From assembly GCA_016648135.1 (NCBI GenBank), contig JADDOH010002106.1, positions 178,157-242,156 on the forward strand: a stretch of 64,000 bases of DNA, written 5' to 3'. The position numbers were made by a program, and so were the translations under genes. The notes under the pieces were generated by a model. It searched no databases, was not told the origin of the DNA, and saw only the letters and a program-made list of their open reading frames with translations. Source of the DNA: Agrypnia vestita (Eukaryota > Arthropoda > Insecta > Trichoptera > Phryganeidae). This document shows, piece by piece, positions 1-11,819 of this stretch (position 1 is its first letter; each line of letters begins with the position of its first letter).

Positions 1-616
1 CAATATTTATATTGTTAAATCGGAAATATTGGATTTAATTTAATATATTGACACTTTGGGGGAAAAAATTAGTGTGTTAGTTAAATTAGTACTTTTTTAT
101 GTAATATTTGTCACATCAAAGTTGACGAAGTGTACAATATTATAAAAAAGTGCTATTGTTATGATAACGCTAACAAATAAGAAAAAACCCGTTAATATTT
201 CACCAGAGGACTTGCTTTGCGCGAAATTTGTTGTTCTAGAAAAAAGTGCGTTTTAAGTGAACAGACCCCGTGAAACAGTGTTGTGATGTCAAATTATTAT
301 TTTCGAAACCTATGCTTTTGTTTTTTGTAGGCTTTTATTTTGCAGTCATTAATTATTATACTCATTCTTTTTTTGGATAAACGTTAAAAGTAAATTTGAA
401 AAATTTACATGAAAAGAATATACCTACACATATATTTAAAAAAAAAAACAAGCTTATATTTAAATGTACGAGTAGGTACTAAAAACTAAAAAATAAATTT
501 TCGGCCAGAAAATTTTTGCTTCACTCTCCAAATAAAAGGTGGGCGCTTGCGATATTGATAAAGAATTCTGTTGTTGATGGAGGGAAAGCGAATGACTTTT
601 TCGTAATAGATATAAG
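1..616. other. AT-rich stretch without a recognised gene
   Basis: I see no coding exon, RNA gene or clear transposon terminus here. The sequence is strongly AT-rich with short A and T runs. The only long reading frame overlaps the start of the next transposon and resembles no protein. Confidence 0.5.
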
Positions 617-1775
617 TAGGGGAGGGTGGGGTAATGGCGAAAGCGGGGTAACTCCGAACGAGGCTGTTACGGCATGATAGAAAAGGATAGTAAAGGTAAT
701 CTCTTTCTGTCGGCTGAGAAGGGAGCCCGTACTCTTGCTTTGCGAGGCATGCAATTGTATAGTGAAGTCGCGCTCGCTGTTCACAGTAGGTTGATTATAA
801 CTTCTTGTCATAATTTCATATAATTTTTTGCTTTAAGAAAGATTCATGTAGTAGCTACTATGCATATAAGACCATTCCTTTGTATTTTTTATTGCAATGT
901 ATCATAATCAAGGAGCTTTAAACATGTATTATATTTTGTGCATGTCAATATGAACTCAAAAGATAATTTTATTTCATTCATTTGGGCCCGCGGGGTAATA
1001 ACGAACGATCTTAGTGGGGTAATGTCGAACGTCCGGGGTAATGACCCCAGAGCGTCATTGCATACAGGTACATATATTATAAATTTATTTATTTTTTTTC
1101 ATTTTAGATGCCACGAAATTATAAAAGAAAGACAGAAGTAAAATAAAAATTTGAACACTTACAAAAGGCTATCGAAGAGGTGAAAAATAAAACGTTGACA
1201 TTGAGTAAAGCAACTATTGCTTATCTGTGCCCAAAACTACTTTATTTGACTACCTCAAGAAAGAAGTCATAACACAACCGAAATGTGGAAGAAAATGTAT
1301 ATTTTCAGCTGCACAAGAAAAAGAGTTGTAAGAACATATTGTCAAATGTAGCCAGGTTTTTTAAGGGTTGGCAATTGAAATGGTGCGAAAAATTGCTTAC
1401 AATTTTGCTGAGCTGTAAGTTCTGGGCGCATGAGAAGTGCACCAGTGGTGAAAGCTCTTCTAGAGGTTTTGTCTGTGATTTTTGCACTTAATTATTACAA
1501 TTAGCATTTAATTCGTTATAACCCCACAGTGTTCGTGATTACCCCACGGTGTATTCGGAATTACCCCACGTATGTTGGGTAATTCCGAACACCAAAGGTT
1601 TTGTTTTTTCCCTATATTTTGACTTAATAATAAGATTTATAAAAAAAAATTAATGAGAGTTTGTGACTGATTAGTTAGACTTAATGATAATCAATAAATA
1701 TGATTAATTTCTTATACTGGTTTTCTTTTATTCGCACTCCCGCTTAAGTGTTCGTAGTTACCCCACTTTCCCCTA
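617..1775 (+). mobile_element. pogo-type DNA transposon, internally deleted
   Basis: The two ends form inverted repeats: TAGGGGAGGGTGGGGTAA on the left and, reverse-complemented, TAGGGGAAAGTGGGGTAA on the right. TA at both ends fits the TA target duplication of the Tc1/mariner/pogo superfamily. Inside are remains of the first and last parts of a transposase reading frame with no catalytic core between. Several GGGGTAAT-type words recur just inside both ends, as subterminal repeats. The element is about 1.16 kb, too short to be autonomous. Confidence 0.75.
1108..1491 (+). pseudogene. pogo transposase remnant: psq-like helix-turn-helix start fused to PHD-like zinc-finger end
   Basis: After an acceptor-like TTTTAG the frame opens MPRNYKRKT and, with one stop and small shifts, reads LQKAIEEVKNKTLTLSKA and then PKTTLFDYLK. 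This is the usual start of insect pogo-class transposases with a pipsqueak-type HTH. The last part reads CKFWAHEKCTSGESSSRGF followed by VCDFCT and a stop, the C-terminal PHD-like cysteine/histidine finger found in the same transposases. The DDE catalytic domain between them is gone and there are in-frame stops, so this is a decayed internal-deletion derivative. The class assignment is from motif recognition only. Confidence 0.65.
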
Positions 1776-1794
1776 ATGATAGTTTAACATTTTG

Positions 1795-1962
1795 TAAAAA
1801 ATAAGTCAGATATATTTTAAAAACTTTGAAATTGCATAACTCCATAACTATTGATTGATAAAACTGGTCATAGTCACTTCACTTGAACATTTTCGACTCA
1901 TAATCATGGCAGGAATCCACCTGTTAAGTATTGTTGACTAGTTCTGTTACACCCTGTATCGC
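1795..1962. repeat. one arm of a foldback repeat ending in CACCCTGTA
   Basis: The stretch shares several words with the right arms of the elements at 9.1-9.5, 10.4-11.8 and 51.1-51.7 kb: TTCGACTCATAATCA, GGCAGGAATCCACCTG and a final TTACACCCTGTAT. The left arm is missing, so it is a solo half element. Confidence 0.65.
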
Positions 1963-2329
1963 CATATTTAAATATTTATTATGTATTAAAATTTGATTTT
2001 AGGATTGAATAAATAAAAATATATAAATCAATGCATTAAATTCTAAAAAATCAAACATTATATACTTACGACGGTTTGGCACCATAGTATTCTGTTTTCT
2101 GCATTAAAGTTTTCTTTATGTGTTCATTTTTATAATTACCTACGTGTCATTAAAAAAATGCATAAGTCTATTCATCGATATTTTACGTTGTTTACAACAT
2201 CCAATAATGTGTAGGTAGGTACTTACACTGCATTGAGCAGTGCACACTACACTCTTATACTAGGAGTGCGCATTAATGGTATATATTTTTTATAGAAATT
2301 TTTTATGCTACATTTTAGTACTGTAACAG

Positions 2330-2870
2330 TTTTACCGTAAAACTTCATTAACGAGATATTTACAAAGAAAAACTATTTTTTGACCTTTGACCCTGCGTAA
2401 AAAGTTTAGCGCAGCTCGGGTCAATGGGAACTTTTGACATTTGAATACTGGAAATAATAAAGCACTAAGTTCGTTTAGTGCCACATTTATAAAAAAAATG
2501 ACGCGGCACTTAATACTTAATGGGATATGCATTCCCTCCTTTCAATGCTAAAAACTATAAAATATTCATGGCGTTTAGTGCCATATTTATAAAAAAAATG
2601 ACGCGGCACTTAATACTTAATGCGATATGCGTTCCCATATAACATTTAATGTACCTATTGGCGAAGGCATAATAGGTACGTACCTACTTATACTAATGTG
2701 TATACCTACTCATCTTAAAAAAATATATTTTTGGCACTTAGTGCTTTATTCATTTCCAGTATTCATTTATTTAGAACAATTATATCAAGGTCCACGCCAA
2801 AATTCAGCTTTACGGGAATTTTCTGGGTCGGATATCTAATTTGACAAAACTATAAGGGAGCAGCTAAGAT
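2330..2870. repeat. foldback MITE-like repeat with an internal duplication
   Basis: AATACTGGAAATAATAAAGC near 2443 is answered in inverted orientation near 2737-2768 (GCTTTATTCATTTCCAGTATT-like). Between the arms a block of about 50 bp containing ATGACGCGGCACTTAATACT occurs twice, near 2497 and 2597. No coding potential is seen and the outer boundaries are approximate. Confidence 0.5.
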
Positions 2871-3654
2871 GGCGGGGAATTGTTACGTGTGCTGACATCT
2901 ATACTCTGCCTTTACAAAATCTTTTTGATTTCACAAGTTAAAAGTGAGACTATATAAAAATGTTACGACAAATTTTTAACGTGCTATTTATGAGGCATTT
3001 TTCCAGACAAATTTTACTGGGGGCCCACTGGTTAAACAGATTCAATGGCTAATGTCGATGTTAAAACATTGGCAGATTTATGTTAAGTGATGATTAGCCA
3101 ATCGATAAACCAATATTTTTTGTTTAAAAAGCTCTTCAGTTGCATGTTTATTACGAACAACCTTGAAATGCCTGACTTTGTAAATTATGGTCCATCCTTA
3201 AATAACATTCCTAAGAATGTTTGTACTTACAAGGTTATTATTTATTCATCGAATTCGTAGCTTAATGAACAGATTCACTAAGAACGATAAAGTTCAATTC
3301 GACAATTACTATCCAAACATACAATTATTTGTTTTTTGGATCATGAACGAAAAAATTAACAGCAAATAATATTAAAATAGAGATTTTATGATGTAAAATG
3401 TACATTTCATTTATTCATTTCACGTTTTATATTATTAGTTGATTAAATATTGAGTTAGATGTAAAAATCAACAATAATATTTTTTATGAAGTTCGTTTCT
3501 CTTTATAATTTTGTAATTTATAAATAAATAGATTGACGGCCGTATTCTGAAAATAACAAGATTGTAATTTGGTGATTATTAAACCAACACTCAAAAATAG
3601 AGAAACGTCAATACATCTGTCAAACGTCAATATTTCTATCATTTTTTTTTTTGG

Positions 3655-4106
3655 GTCGCAATCCTAGGATTGGTCTGCAACAAGCACTCGCCCTCTCCAC
3701 TCCTCTCTGTCAACTGCCAGCCTCTTCATATCTTGGTAGGTGCTACAGCGCACATCTCCGATAATCTGGTCTACGTAGATTAATCTCGGCGGCCTCTACG
3801 ATTGTTGCATTCAACATTTCCCTCGATGATGGTTAAAAGTAGGCCCGGATGCCTTATATTATGGCCTATCCAAATTCCTCGCTGTTGGGCGATTCTGTTA
3901 AGGAGCCGCCTCTTTTCGCCCACCCTGCTCAACACCTCGTCGTTTCGGATATGTTCTGACCAATGGATCCTGGCCATGCGCCTGTAGCACCACATCTCAA
4001 AGGCCTCTAGCCCCCCGGACATGCTCTGTCCAATGGTCCATGTTTCGCTGCCATACATCAGCACACTCCAGACAAAAGTTTTAATCAAGGACGCCCTCCC
4101 TCGCAC
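3655..4106 (-). pseudogene. 3' end of a non-LTR reverse transcriptase ORF
   Basis: The minus-strand frame contains KTFVWSVLMYGSETWT, then EAFEMWCYRRMARIHWSEHI, EEVLSRVGE-like and RRGRRD segments. This is the C-terminal part of insect LINE reverse transcriptases, after the catalytic domain. The frame then continues through PPRLIYVDQIIGDVRC to DREEWRGRV and a stop. A run of T at 3643-3652 is the poly(A) tail seen from the other strand, so this is a 5'-truncated LINE copy. The exact clade cannot be told without alignment. Confidence 0.75.
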
Positions 4107-4248
4107 GCCAATTTATAGTGGTCGCATTCTACTGCAAATCTCTCCGCCGAATCCTATTCTGTGCCAGGTATTTTCAAAAGCTGGTCGAAGGTTTTTCCAA
4201 GTCTATGATTACAAGATGGGTAGTTTTGTCTAGCTCTAAGCGCCTTTT

Positions 4249-4540
4249 GACTCCCTTTCTTTTAACTCGTAGTTTTTAACTCTTTTCCCGTGATCCAATC
4301 GAGCTGAAACTTTGCAGACAGACTCGTGGCGACGATAAAAATGATCTAACAAGTTTTCGTTTTAAAAAAATTAATACTTATAGTATAATTTTGGATTTTT
4401 CGAAATTTTTTATTAATCCCTTTGGTAGCGTCGCATGACTAGAGCCCAACGCGTAGGTTAAGCGCCAAACCTGTTTCCACTAGTAAATGAGAAAGGGAGT
4501 ATAATAAAAACTTGGTTTTTATGGGTTAGTTTTTTATGAT
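4249..4540. repeat. interspersed repeat family CCCTTTCTTTTAACTC, copy 1
   Basis: It shares TTTTCCCGTGATCCAATCGA, GAGCTGAAACTTTGCAG and the end block GGTTTTTATGGGTTA with the stretches at 25.76-26.27 kb and 47.39-47.83 kb. The words ACTCCCTTTCT and AGAAAGGGAGT are a perfect 11-bp inverted pair inside the element. Non-coding. It may be a non-autonomous Helitron or another MITE; the termini did not decide it. Confidence 0.6.
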
Positions 4541-5656
4541 TGTTTTTAAACTATGCATATAGCTTTCTTTCTAAATCCGAATAGATTTTTGCTTCAGTTT
4601 TGTTCTATCGATATCACAATAAATAAAGCATAATAATTTGTGGTGTTCGTAAAAACAATGACTGAATTATTAGAACACAAACCTCTGCTTCATGAGAAAT
4701 TTGTGGTGAGTGTGTATTTTGGCAAAAAAAGCTTCATAAAATAGAACAGCAAATTAACAAAGTAGACTCATTACTAAAAATACTGACTGGGAAGCCCAGC
4801 AGCAACAACTAATGAATCCATTTGTTTCCTATGGTATGAATAAAAAAAATGTAATAAACAAAACTATTTATTTATGGAACATTATAAGAACACAATGTTT
4901 GCCAATGCAAACATTCACTATATAAAAATGGTAAATAATAGTTTTATATTCTTTCTACTAATTATGGCAATTACTCAGCAATCATACTACCCAACAATGG
5001 TAGTATGAAATTCTTTTTTTGTTTATATAATATAAATCATCATCTCGCTATACACAGTTTTAATCCTCGTTTTAAATGGTTCACTCTTGTATAAATCATA
5101 TGTAGTAAATTTATTTTATTTTATAAGAAATTTATAAATACAGGAAAAACTAGCTTAACGCAAATTGGATACTTAAATAACACATTCAAGCAAAATTATA
5201 CTATTAATAGTACCGACCAGAAAGAATTGCTGAAATTATAGACAAAGCAATTTGAAAGAATCAACCAACATCCAACATTTTGTAATAGATACTTTGTCAT
5301 TTAATTGTGTTTACTCATTAAATAAAAATTCATGCACTGTCGTTTATTTTTTGTTATTTTTATCCCTTAATACAATAATAATTTTATTTTTTTATTTACA
5401 TAATTAGTTTACATTTTAGTGTTTTCAAAATTCATAACCTTTTTATTAGCATTGTTAATTAATATAACTTATAGAAGTCTCACAGAGACAAAGTTATATA
5501 TATGGGAAACGTGTATAGAAGTCTTTATAAGGTAGCCACAGGGTTTATGACCTGTATGAGTTGGCTTAAGTGTTCACTTTACATAATGCAACATTCACCA
5601 ATTTCACTGTAAGAACATCCACATATCATGAATTTTTTTTAAAAAAGTTATATATA

Positions 5657-6373
5657 CAGTCGAACTCGGTTATAAGGAACGCGACGGGACCGACTAAATT
5701 TGCTCCTTATAGCCGGGACTCCTTATATCCGGGATTCACTTTTTTCACAATTTCTTTTGATTGTGTGATGTTATTTTCAAAGGCAGCTAAATAAACATCC
5801 TTATCTTTCTAGAGTGATGAAACTGTAGAAGACGATTTTACAGATTTTTTGACGCCGATAATTTCGACTTTTTCGCAAACCTAGAGATACTTTCGTGTGT
5901 TAGTGAACATGTTTCGGATAGAATAATTCGCTTTTAACTGATTAGGCTTTTAAATGCTAATACAGTTAACTGCATAAAATAAACTATCACCATAAACATT
6001 TTGGAAACCCCCAATAATCGGAGTTATATGACCAGTATTCTCGACCTTCAGTAAACTATTGCTTGCCTGCGCACGTGGGATTTTCGGACACAAGTTTGTG
6101 TACATCATAAAATGAACCCTAATTAAGTGTGAGCCGCTTTAAAAGCAAAGTGAAAAAGTTCATTGTTACGAGTACGTATTTGTCTTTTTTCTGCAACCCA
6201 AGCAAATATGTCTGTAGAGTTTTCTAAAATTTGCTCCGTATATCCGGGAATCGCGCTCCTTATAGCCGAGACCGATTGTATGGGAATATGCGCAAATCAA
6301 AATGAATTCACAGTTTTTCTCATTATAGCCGGGATCTCCTTATATCCGAGCTCGTTATAACCGAGTTCGACTG
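5657..6373. mobile_element. pogo/Tigger-type MITE, copy 1
   Basis: It begins CAGTCGAACTCGGTTATAAG and ends TTATAACCGAGTTCGACTG, a near-perfect terminal inverted repeat of over 20 bp, with TA directly outside both ends. CTCCTTATAGCCGGGA-like words are repeated just inside both ends. A second copy, in opposite orientation, lies at 27,564-28,293. No intact transposase frame is present, so it depends on a transposase made elsewhere. Confidence 0.85.
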
Positions 6374-6491
6374 TAGGTATGTTCGAAATCTGTATTCATT
6401 CAAATATTTGAAGGGACTGTGCTTTATGATCCTTCCCATGACATAGTATACATAGATTTTTCCGCTGATAATGATACCTCTATATTTTTAA

Positions 6492-7123
6492 CCGGTCAAC
6501 TTTTGTACCCTCTATATGCCGGAGCGCAGATCTGCGCTCCCTAGACACTTATGCGAATTCGGCCTATTTTACCTGCGTTTGTGGGTTTTTAAAGCTTATC
6601 ATTGGTTATATCTCAAGTTTTTGAATGAGTGAACGAGTTCTATTTGTCAAGTAACCTCATTTGCCGCGCAAACCAGACAAAAAATCATTCCAAATGTCGT
6701 CTTCGAACCGCGCATTAATTGTGTTATCTATATGTTAAAGGAGTTTTTTTTTAATAAAAAAGTGTTGAAATTAAGTATTTTTATATTCTTTAATATATTT
6801 TAAATGAAAATATTGAAATACAATATCTTTAGTGTTATTGCTTCCATGGTTTTATTCGATAAACATGTACGTACATTTCTGACAGTAAATTTTATTACTT
6901 ATTTTCATAATTTATGAATGAGTAATTATTGTAAAAGTAATCATGAAATTTAAATAATTATTGAAGCCTGTATATTGAGAAACCAGAAATTGCAACTTCT
7001 TAGCAATTATTGTTGATTTTCACATGAATATAACCGTCACAAAGTGTCTAAAAAACAGCAACCACGCGCGAAATTGCGTGGCAGACGTACATTCCGGGTT
7101 ATGTACGGCCGGCATCCGACCGG
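6492..7123. mobile_element. piggyBac-type MITE with TTAA target sites
   Basis: TTAA at 6488-6491 and 7124-7127 bracket ends that read CCGGTCAAC and, inverted, CCGGTCGGATGCCGG. Perfect TTAA duplication is the hallmark of piggyBac-superfamily insertion. A perfect 20-bp palindrome (GGAGCGCAGATCTGCGCTCC) lies 30 bp inside the left end. No transposase frame is seen. Confidence 0.65.
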
Positions 7124-7127
7124 TTAA

Positions 7128-9101
7128 AGTGGAATCTTAAGCAAAATTATTTTTAATATAATTATTAGCATTGTTGCTGAGGATTTCAATAGCATAATAA
7201 AACCCTACATTCGATGCTCCGTGCTACACTAGTATTTTACTGCATTAAAGTAGATAGTGCTTTGATAAATTATTTTTTTTAGTAGTGTTGCAAAATTTTC
7301 TTATTATATCTGGATTTTCAAGAGGTTTTGTGCGTGATTTCCCCCGTTTTCACTTCTACAGCAAAATATGCAAAGCTATAGCTACAACTTTTCAGGTTTT
7401 TATTTAGACCTTTAAATATTATGCTCTGTGCAAAGGTTTGGCACATGATAGTAACAGTTTGCCTGCGACCTCGTATTTGCTGGTGATGTTTATGTCATTA
7501 AAAGTATTTTAAGGTCTGATTGATGTCCACAATGTGAAATTAATTGCAAAGTTCACTGGAAGAAAAGCGAAAAGGCGTTTTATAAATAAATCTCAAAATC
7601 ATTTTGTGAACTTTTCATTAGTAATCTGAGATGGTACAAGCTTCACTACCCCAATCGAGTAATTAAGAAGTGTCGGATATTTCTCTTACTTCCTTAAAGT
7701 TACATACTAGCTTTCATATTTGGCATGTGACATTCCGGAGTTGATCTATGTGCATACCTAGATACCGTAGACCTTCCGTTATCTGTAGACAAGTCACAGG
7801 GTTTATATTTCGATTGGCATGTGTGACTGACAAACTTTTTTATAAATTCATATGTAGTGTATTTTTCAAATTATATAATTGTGGATTAATTAGAATAAAC
7901 CCAATTGTTTATTGTATTTGATTTATGCGATTTTATTCATTATCAGATCAAGCTAATTACAAACGATATTAATTACATTAAACAAGTTTTTCCTGTAATT
8001 ATGTTTGATCATGTGAGTATTTAATGTCAATATTGTCATTACAATTCAATAAAACTATTTTAAAAAATTGTATTATTTGTGTTATTGATATGTACAGTTT
8101 AAGCAGAATAACACAGAAGCTAGTCTTTCTGAGTCCTGAGGCATTAGAATGGTTGAAAACCTGATTGTCCGGAAGTAGATGTAAACTATTAAAGAAGTTA
8201 TAAAAATAATTAAGAAATGTTTTACCTGTCACAAGAAATTAAAAAGTAAAATACTATAAATGAATGAGTAACTCGATACCAAACTACTGCAAGCCGGCAG
8301 CCCTAATGACTATCAAGTAATGATTGTCAGACTGTACTATTAAGCTACTTTCCAATATTTATACAAATTCCTCATTTCTCTTATAAACTAAATAACATGT
8401 ATTACAAAATAAAAGGAAAGTTGGGAATCTTTTATGCTAAATATATTGGCACTGAAATGTAATGTAGGCACAAACATCCACCGGACGCATCAGACTTGAA
8501 ATATTTACATCTTCCATATGATAAACTCATACAGATAAAACATCATGAATTAGCTGAGGAAAAAAATCTTAAAATACTCAATAGGATAATATAATATAAA
8601 ACGTATACATTTTCATTGCACCAAAAAAATTTAAATAATCAAAAATATTAACACGTAAAATAAATTTAACCTTTCCCTCCGGTTGCTATAAACTGAGTTG
8701 ACATTGCCTCTAATTATATGAATATTTCTATAAATATAGTAAATACAAAGTTCTAATTTTAGGTATTCTTCCATTATATATTTATGTATTCCATAAAATA
8801 ATTACAATATTTAATAATTTACCAGAGATAACAAAATAAAATTCTCGTAGAAGCTGACGTTAATTTTTCAATAAATGTACGTATTGTAGCAGAAATAGTG
8901 CGCAGAGCACAGTGTGCGGTGCGCAGAGCACAAGATGCGTAGCGCGCAGGGCACCGGATTCAGAGGCTTGTCGATCTTCGCTCTTTAGTAGCGGCTACGA
9001 GTCTATATGCTGTTGTTCATGATGACAAATATTTTTTTTCATTTTTAGCACTTTTACATAATAATTGATGAATACATATATATATATATATTTACTTATA
9101 T
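7128..9101. other. AT-rich stretch without a recognised gene
   Basis: No homology-supported coding sequence is seen on either strand; the small open frames have no recognisable domain. A short imperfect tandem of GCGCAGAGCACA-type words lies at 8900-8950. A short TA dinucleotide run occurs near 9078-9090. Confidence 0.45.
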
Positions 9102-9546
9102 ACAGGGTTTATCAGAGCTAGTTCACAATACTTTTTAGGTGGATTCCAGCCTTCATTACGAGTCGAAAATGTACAAGCAACCATGTCTTAATATCAATAG
9201 TTATGAAAAATTATCGATTATGAAAAATTCATTTGCTTCAATACAAGTACAATACAATAAAATGATAAAAATGAAAATACTTTTTTTTGCAATGTTTTCA
9301 TCATTCTATTTGACTTGTATTGAAGCAAATGAATTTTTCATTGACATAAGTTACTGTAATGATAGTTCAGCGTTTCATAAAAAAATAAGTCAGAAATATT
9401 GAAAAAAAATGGAAACTTTGATACTGCATATCTCAATAACTATTGATACTGGTCATGGTTGCTTGAACATTTTCGACTCATAAGCAAGGCAGGAATCTAC
9501 CTGTATAGTATCATGGACTAGCTCAGTTATACTCCGCATATATCAA
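9102..9546. repeat. palindromic foldback MITE, CCCTGTA family, copy A
   Basis: The left half contains TACAGGGTTTATCAGAGCTAG and GTGGATTCCAGCC, and the right half holds their inverted counterparts (GGCAGGAATCTACCTG, then CTAGCTCAGTTATAC). The centre also pairs: CATTTGCTTCAATACAAGT against ACTTGTATTGAAGCAAATG. The unit is therefore a near-complete palindrome of about 440 bp able to form one long hairpin. Confidence 0.75.
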
Positions 9547-9779
9547 TCATTATTTTAATGATTATGATTAGTATAAGTAAAAATTGATAAAATTCAAGTG
9601 AGATTACAGCATCGGAATGCGCGTTTCAATTTTAGCACCGAATGGGAAAGGTTATTATATAATATCACCAATTTGGAATATTTAATTTAAAAAATAATTA
9701 TATTACAATAGGCACGATGACGGTATTAAAGAATAAGTGATTTTAGAAAAATGATCCAGTTTTAATATACACATTGAGA

Positions 9780-10000
9780 TTAATAAGATTTTCAATAAAA
9801 TAAAAGTATAAAATTGTGCAATCCGCCATTTTAACTGAAACACCGGTCAGAGCGAATGACGTCACGCCTCAGTACCCATTACCGTGTCTTTGAACCGTTG
9901 CCATATACACAGTGCAATGTTTACTGAGGCTTGACGTCACGTAGACGAAATGTCAGCTAAGGGCGTTGCACGAAATTAAAAATATGTAGATGAAAATGCA
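9780..10000. repeat. inverted repeat carrying two CRE-type palindromes
   Basis: TGACGTCA occurs at 9857-9864 and again at 9932-9939. Each copy sits next to the same flank in inverted order (TGACGTCACGCCTCAGTA against TACTGAGGCTTGACGTCA). This is a short hairpin-forming unit, probably the middle of a MITE, whose outer limits I could not define. Confidence 0.5.
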
Positions 10001-10395
10001 ATTACTTGTGTAAAAACTTAGTTTATTTCTGAAATAATTTTATTTTCGGTAATAGTAGAAGTGTACCTACAATATAGAATGTTATTTTAAAATCTGTCAT
10101 CATGCCTATTAGGTTTACCTAATAGGCATAAGGTAATCATTAATGATGGCCTTTTCACTTGCCTGTAGAAAGAAACCAACATTTTAATATTCTATGAAGT
10201 TATTAATAATAATAATGTAAAGAGTACATAATAAAACCTGTGTTATTGACACAAATATATTTTTAAAAATGTTGCCGAATAAGAATGGCACGAAAACAAT
10301 AGTTGGACCAAAAACAATTTAACGAGAATCTTAAGAATATTAAGAAAAATAAAACTTATAAAATAAATTGATTATAAAACCGTGTTCAAAAATAC

Positions 10396-11808
10396 GGGGT
10401 GTACCAGAGATAGGAGCAGAAACTTGGCCGGTAGATTCCTGCCTATGTCATAAATCTAAAATGTTCAAGCAGACATCAATAGTTACGGAAATATGCAATA
10501 TCAAAGTTTGCATTTTTTTTCAATATTTCTGACTTATTTTTTGCAAAAGTTGAACTATCATTACTGTAACTTATATTGATTATGAAAAATTAATTTGCTT
10601 CAATACAACTAAATTAAATAAAATGATAAAAACCTTCTAAAAAACTTTTTTCAATTTTAGGAAAGTTTTTATAATTTTATTCGACTTGTATTAAAGCGAA
10701 TGAATTTCTCATAATCGATATAAGTTACTGTAATGATAGTTCAACTTTTTGCAAAAAACAAGTCAGAAATATTGAAAAAAAAAATGCTAACTTTGATATT
10801 GCATATCTCCATAATAGAGCCTGCAATCTAAATATTCAAATCTCGAATATATTCACCTGTTTTTAAATATTCGTTATTCGAATAGTTTAAAAAGTATTCG
10901 TAAAGTATTCGCTCATATTTATATTATAAGATTTTTAATATTTTTCTAAACGAAACAAAGGTTTACGAACCCTGGAAGTCATATGCAAGTGCTTTCAGGT
11001 ATACAATTTTTTCTCCAGATGTACCGCTATCGGCTATATGGAAGTCGGACATCAAAGATGTAAATACCGTAAATTGTCGGATGTCTATTGCATTTGCCTT
11101 TTTTTAAAAGACTTATGCTTATCTTTATAGTTTTATGACAATAAGCACTTACGGTTAACACACTTTGTTTTGTCAACGATGGAGTCGGCTTTCTATTATT
11201 CTTTAGTATTAAGATTTCATAAATACCTGAGCCGAGAAACAAGAAGTTATATACAAAATAAGTTTTTAAAAACTTGCACGTGGGGTGTGAGATACGAAGT
11301 AATATAAACTTATCTAAAAATTTGTCAGTTATCGAGAGAATACTGACTTGTCTGTATCAAATTTTTTATTGTTTTTATATATATATTTACAATTTTTTTT
11401 GTTTTTTTTAATTTTTATTTCTAAATTTAACATTATTTTTCTATATATTTTTTGTTGTATTTTTATAACATATATTTAAAAAAATTAAAATAAATAAATT
11501 CTCTACAATTATTATGTTTTTTTTTAATATATAGAATGTATTTATCTGTATTAATTATCTGAAGTAAATTATTCCTTACTTAAAAATTTTACAAATATAT
11601 TTTCATTAAATATTCGATATTCGAATATGTAGTTGGAATCACGTATATTTGAAGGCTCATTTCATCATATTGATATTATTATATATTAATATGTATTTTC
11701 ATCAGGCTCTACTCCATAACCATTGTTGCTTGCACATTTTACACTCATAACATAGGCTGGAATCTACCGGCCAAGTTTCTGCTGCTAGCTCTGGTACACC
11801 CTGTATAG
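10396..11808. repeat. palindromic foldback MITE, CCCTGTA family, copy B, split by a hAT-like element
   Basis: The left arm (GGGGTGTACCAGAGATAGGAG, GGCCGGTAGATTCCTGCC) and right arm (GGCTGGAATCTACCGGCC, GCTCTGGTACACCCTGTAT) are inverted copies of each other. The element is interrupted at 10,815-11,711 by another transposon. Confidence 0.75.
10815..11711. mobile_element. hAT-type non-autonomous transposon nested in the foldback MITE
   Basis: The ends read TAGAGCCTGC and CAGGCTCTA, and the direct repeat CTCCATAA stands on both sides (10,807-10,814 and 11,712-11,719). An 8-bp duplication with short inverted ends of the TAGAG type is diagnostic of the hAT superfamily. The inside is rich in ATTCGAATATTCG-like words near both ends, as subterminal repeats. 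No transposase domain is recognised in its only small frame. Confidence 0.8.
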
Positions 11809-11819
11809 TAATTATAAAA

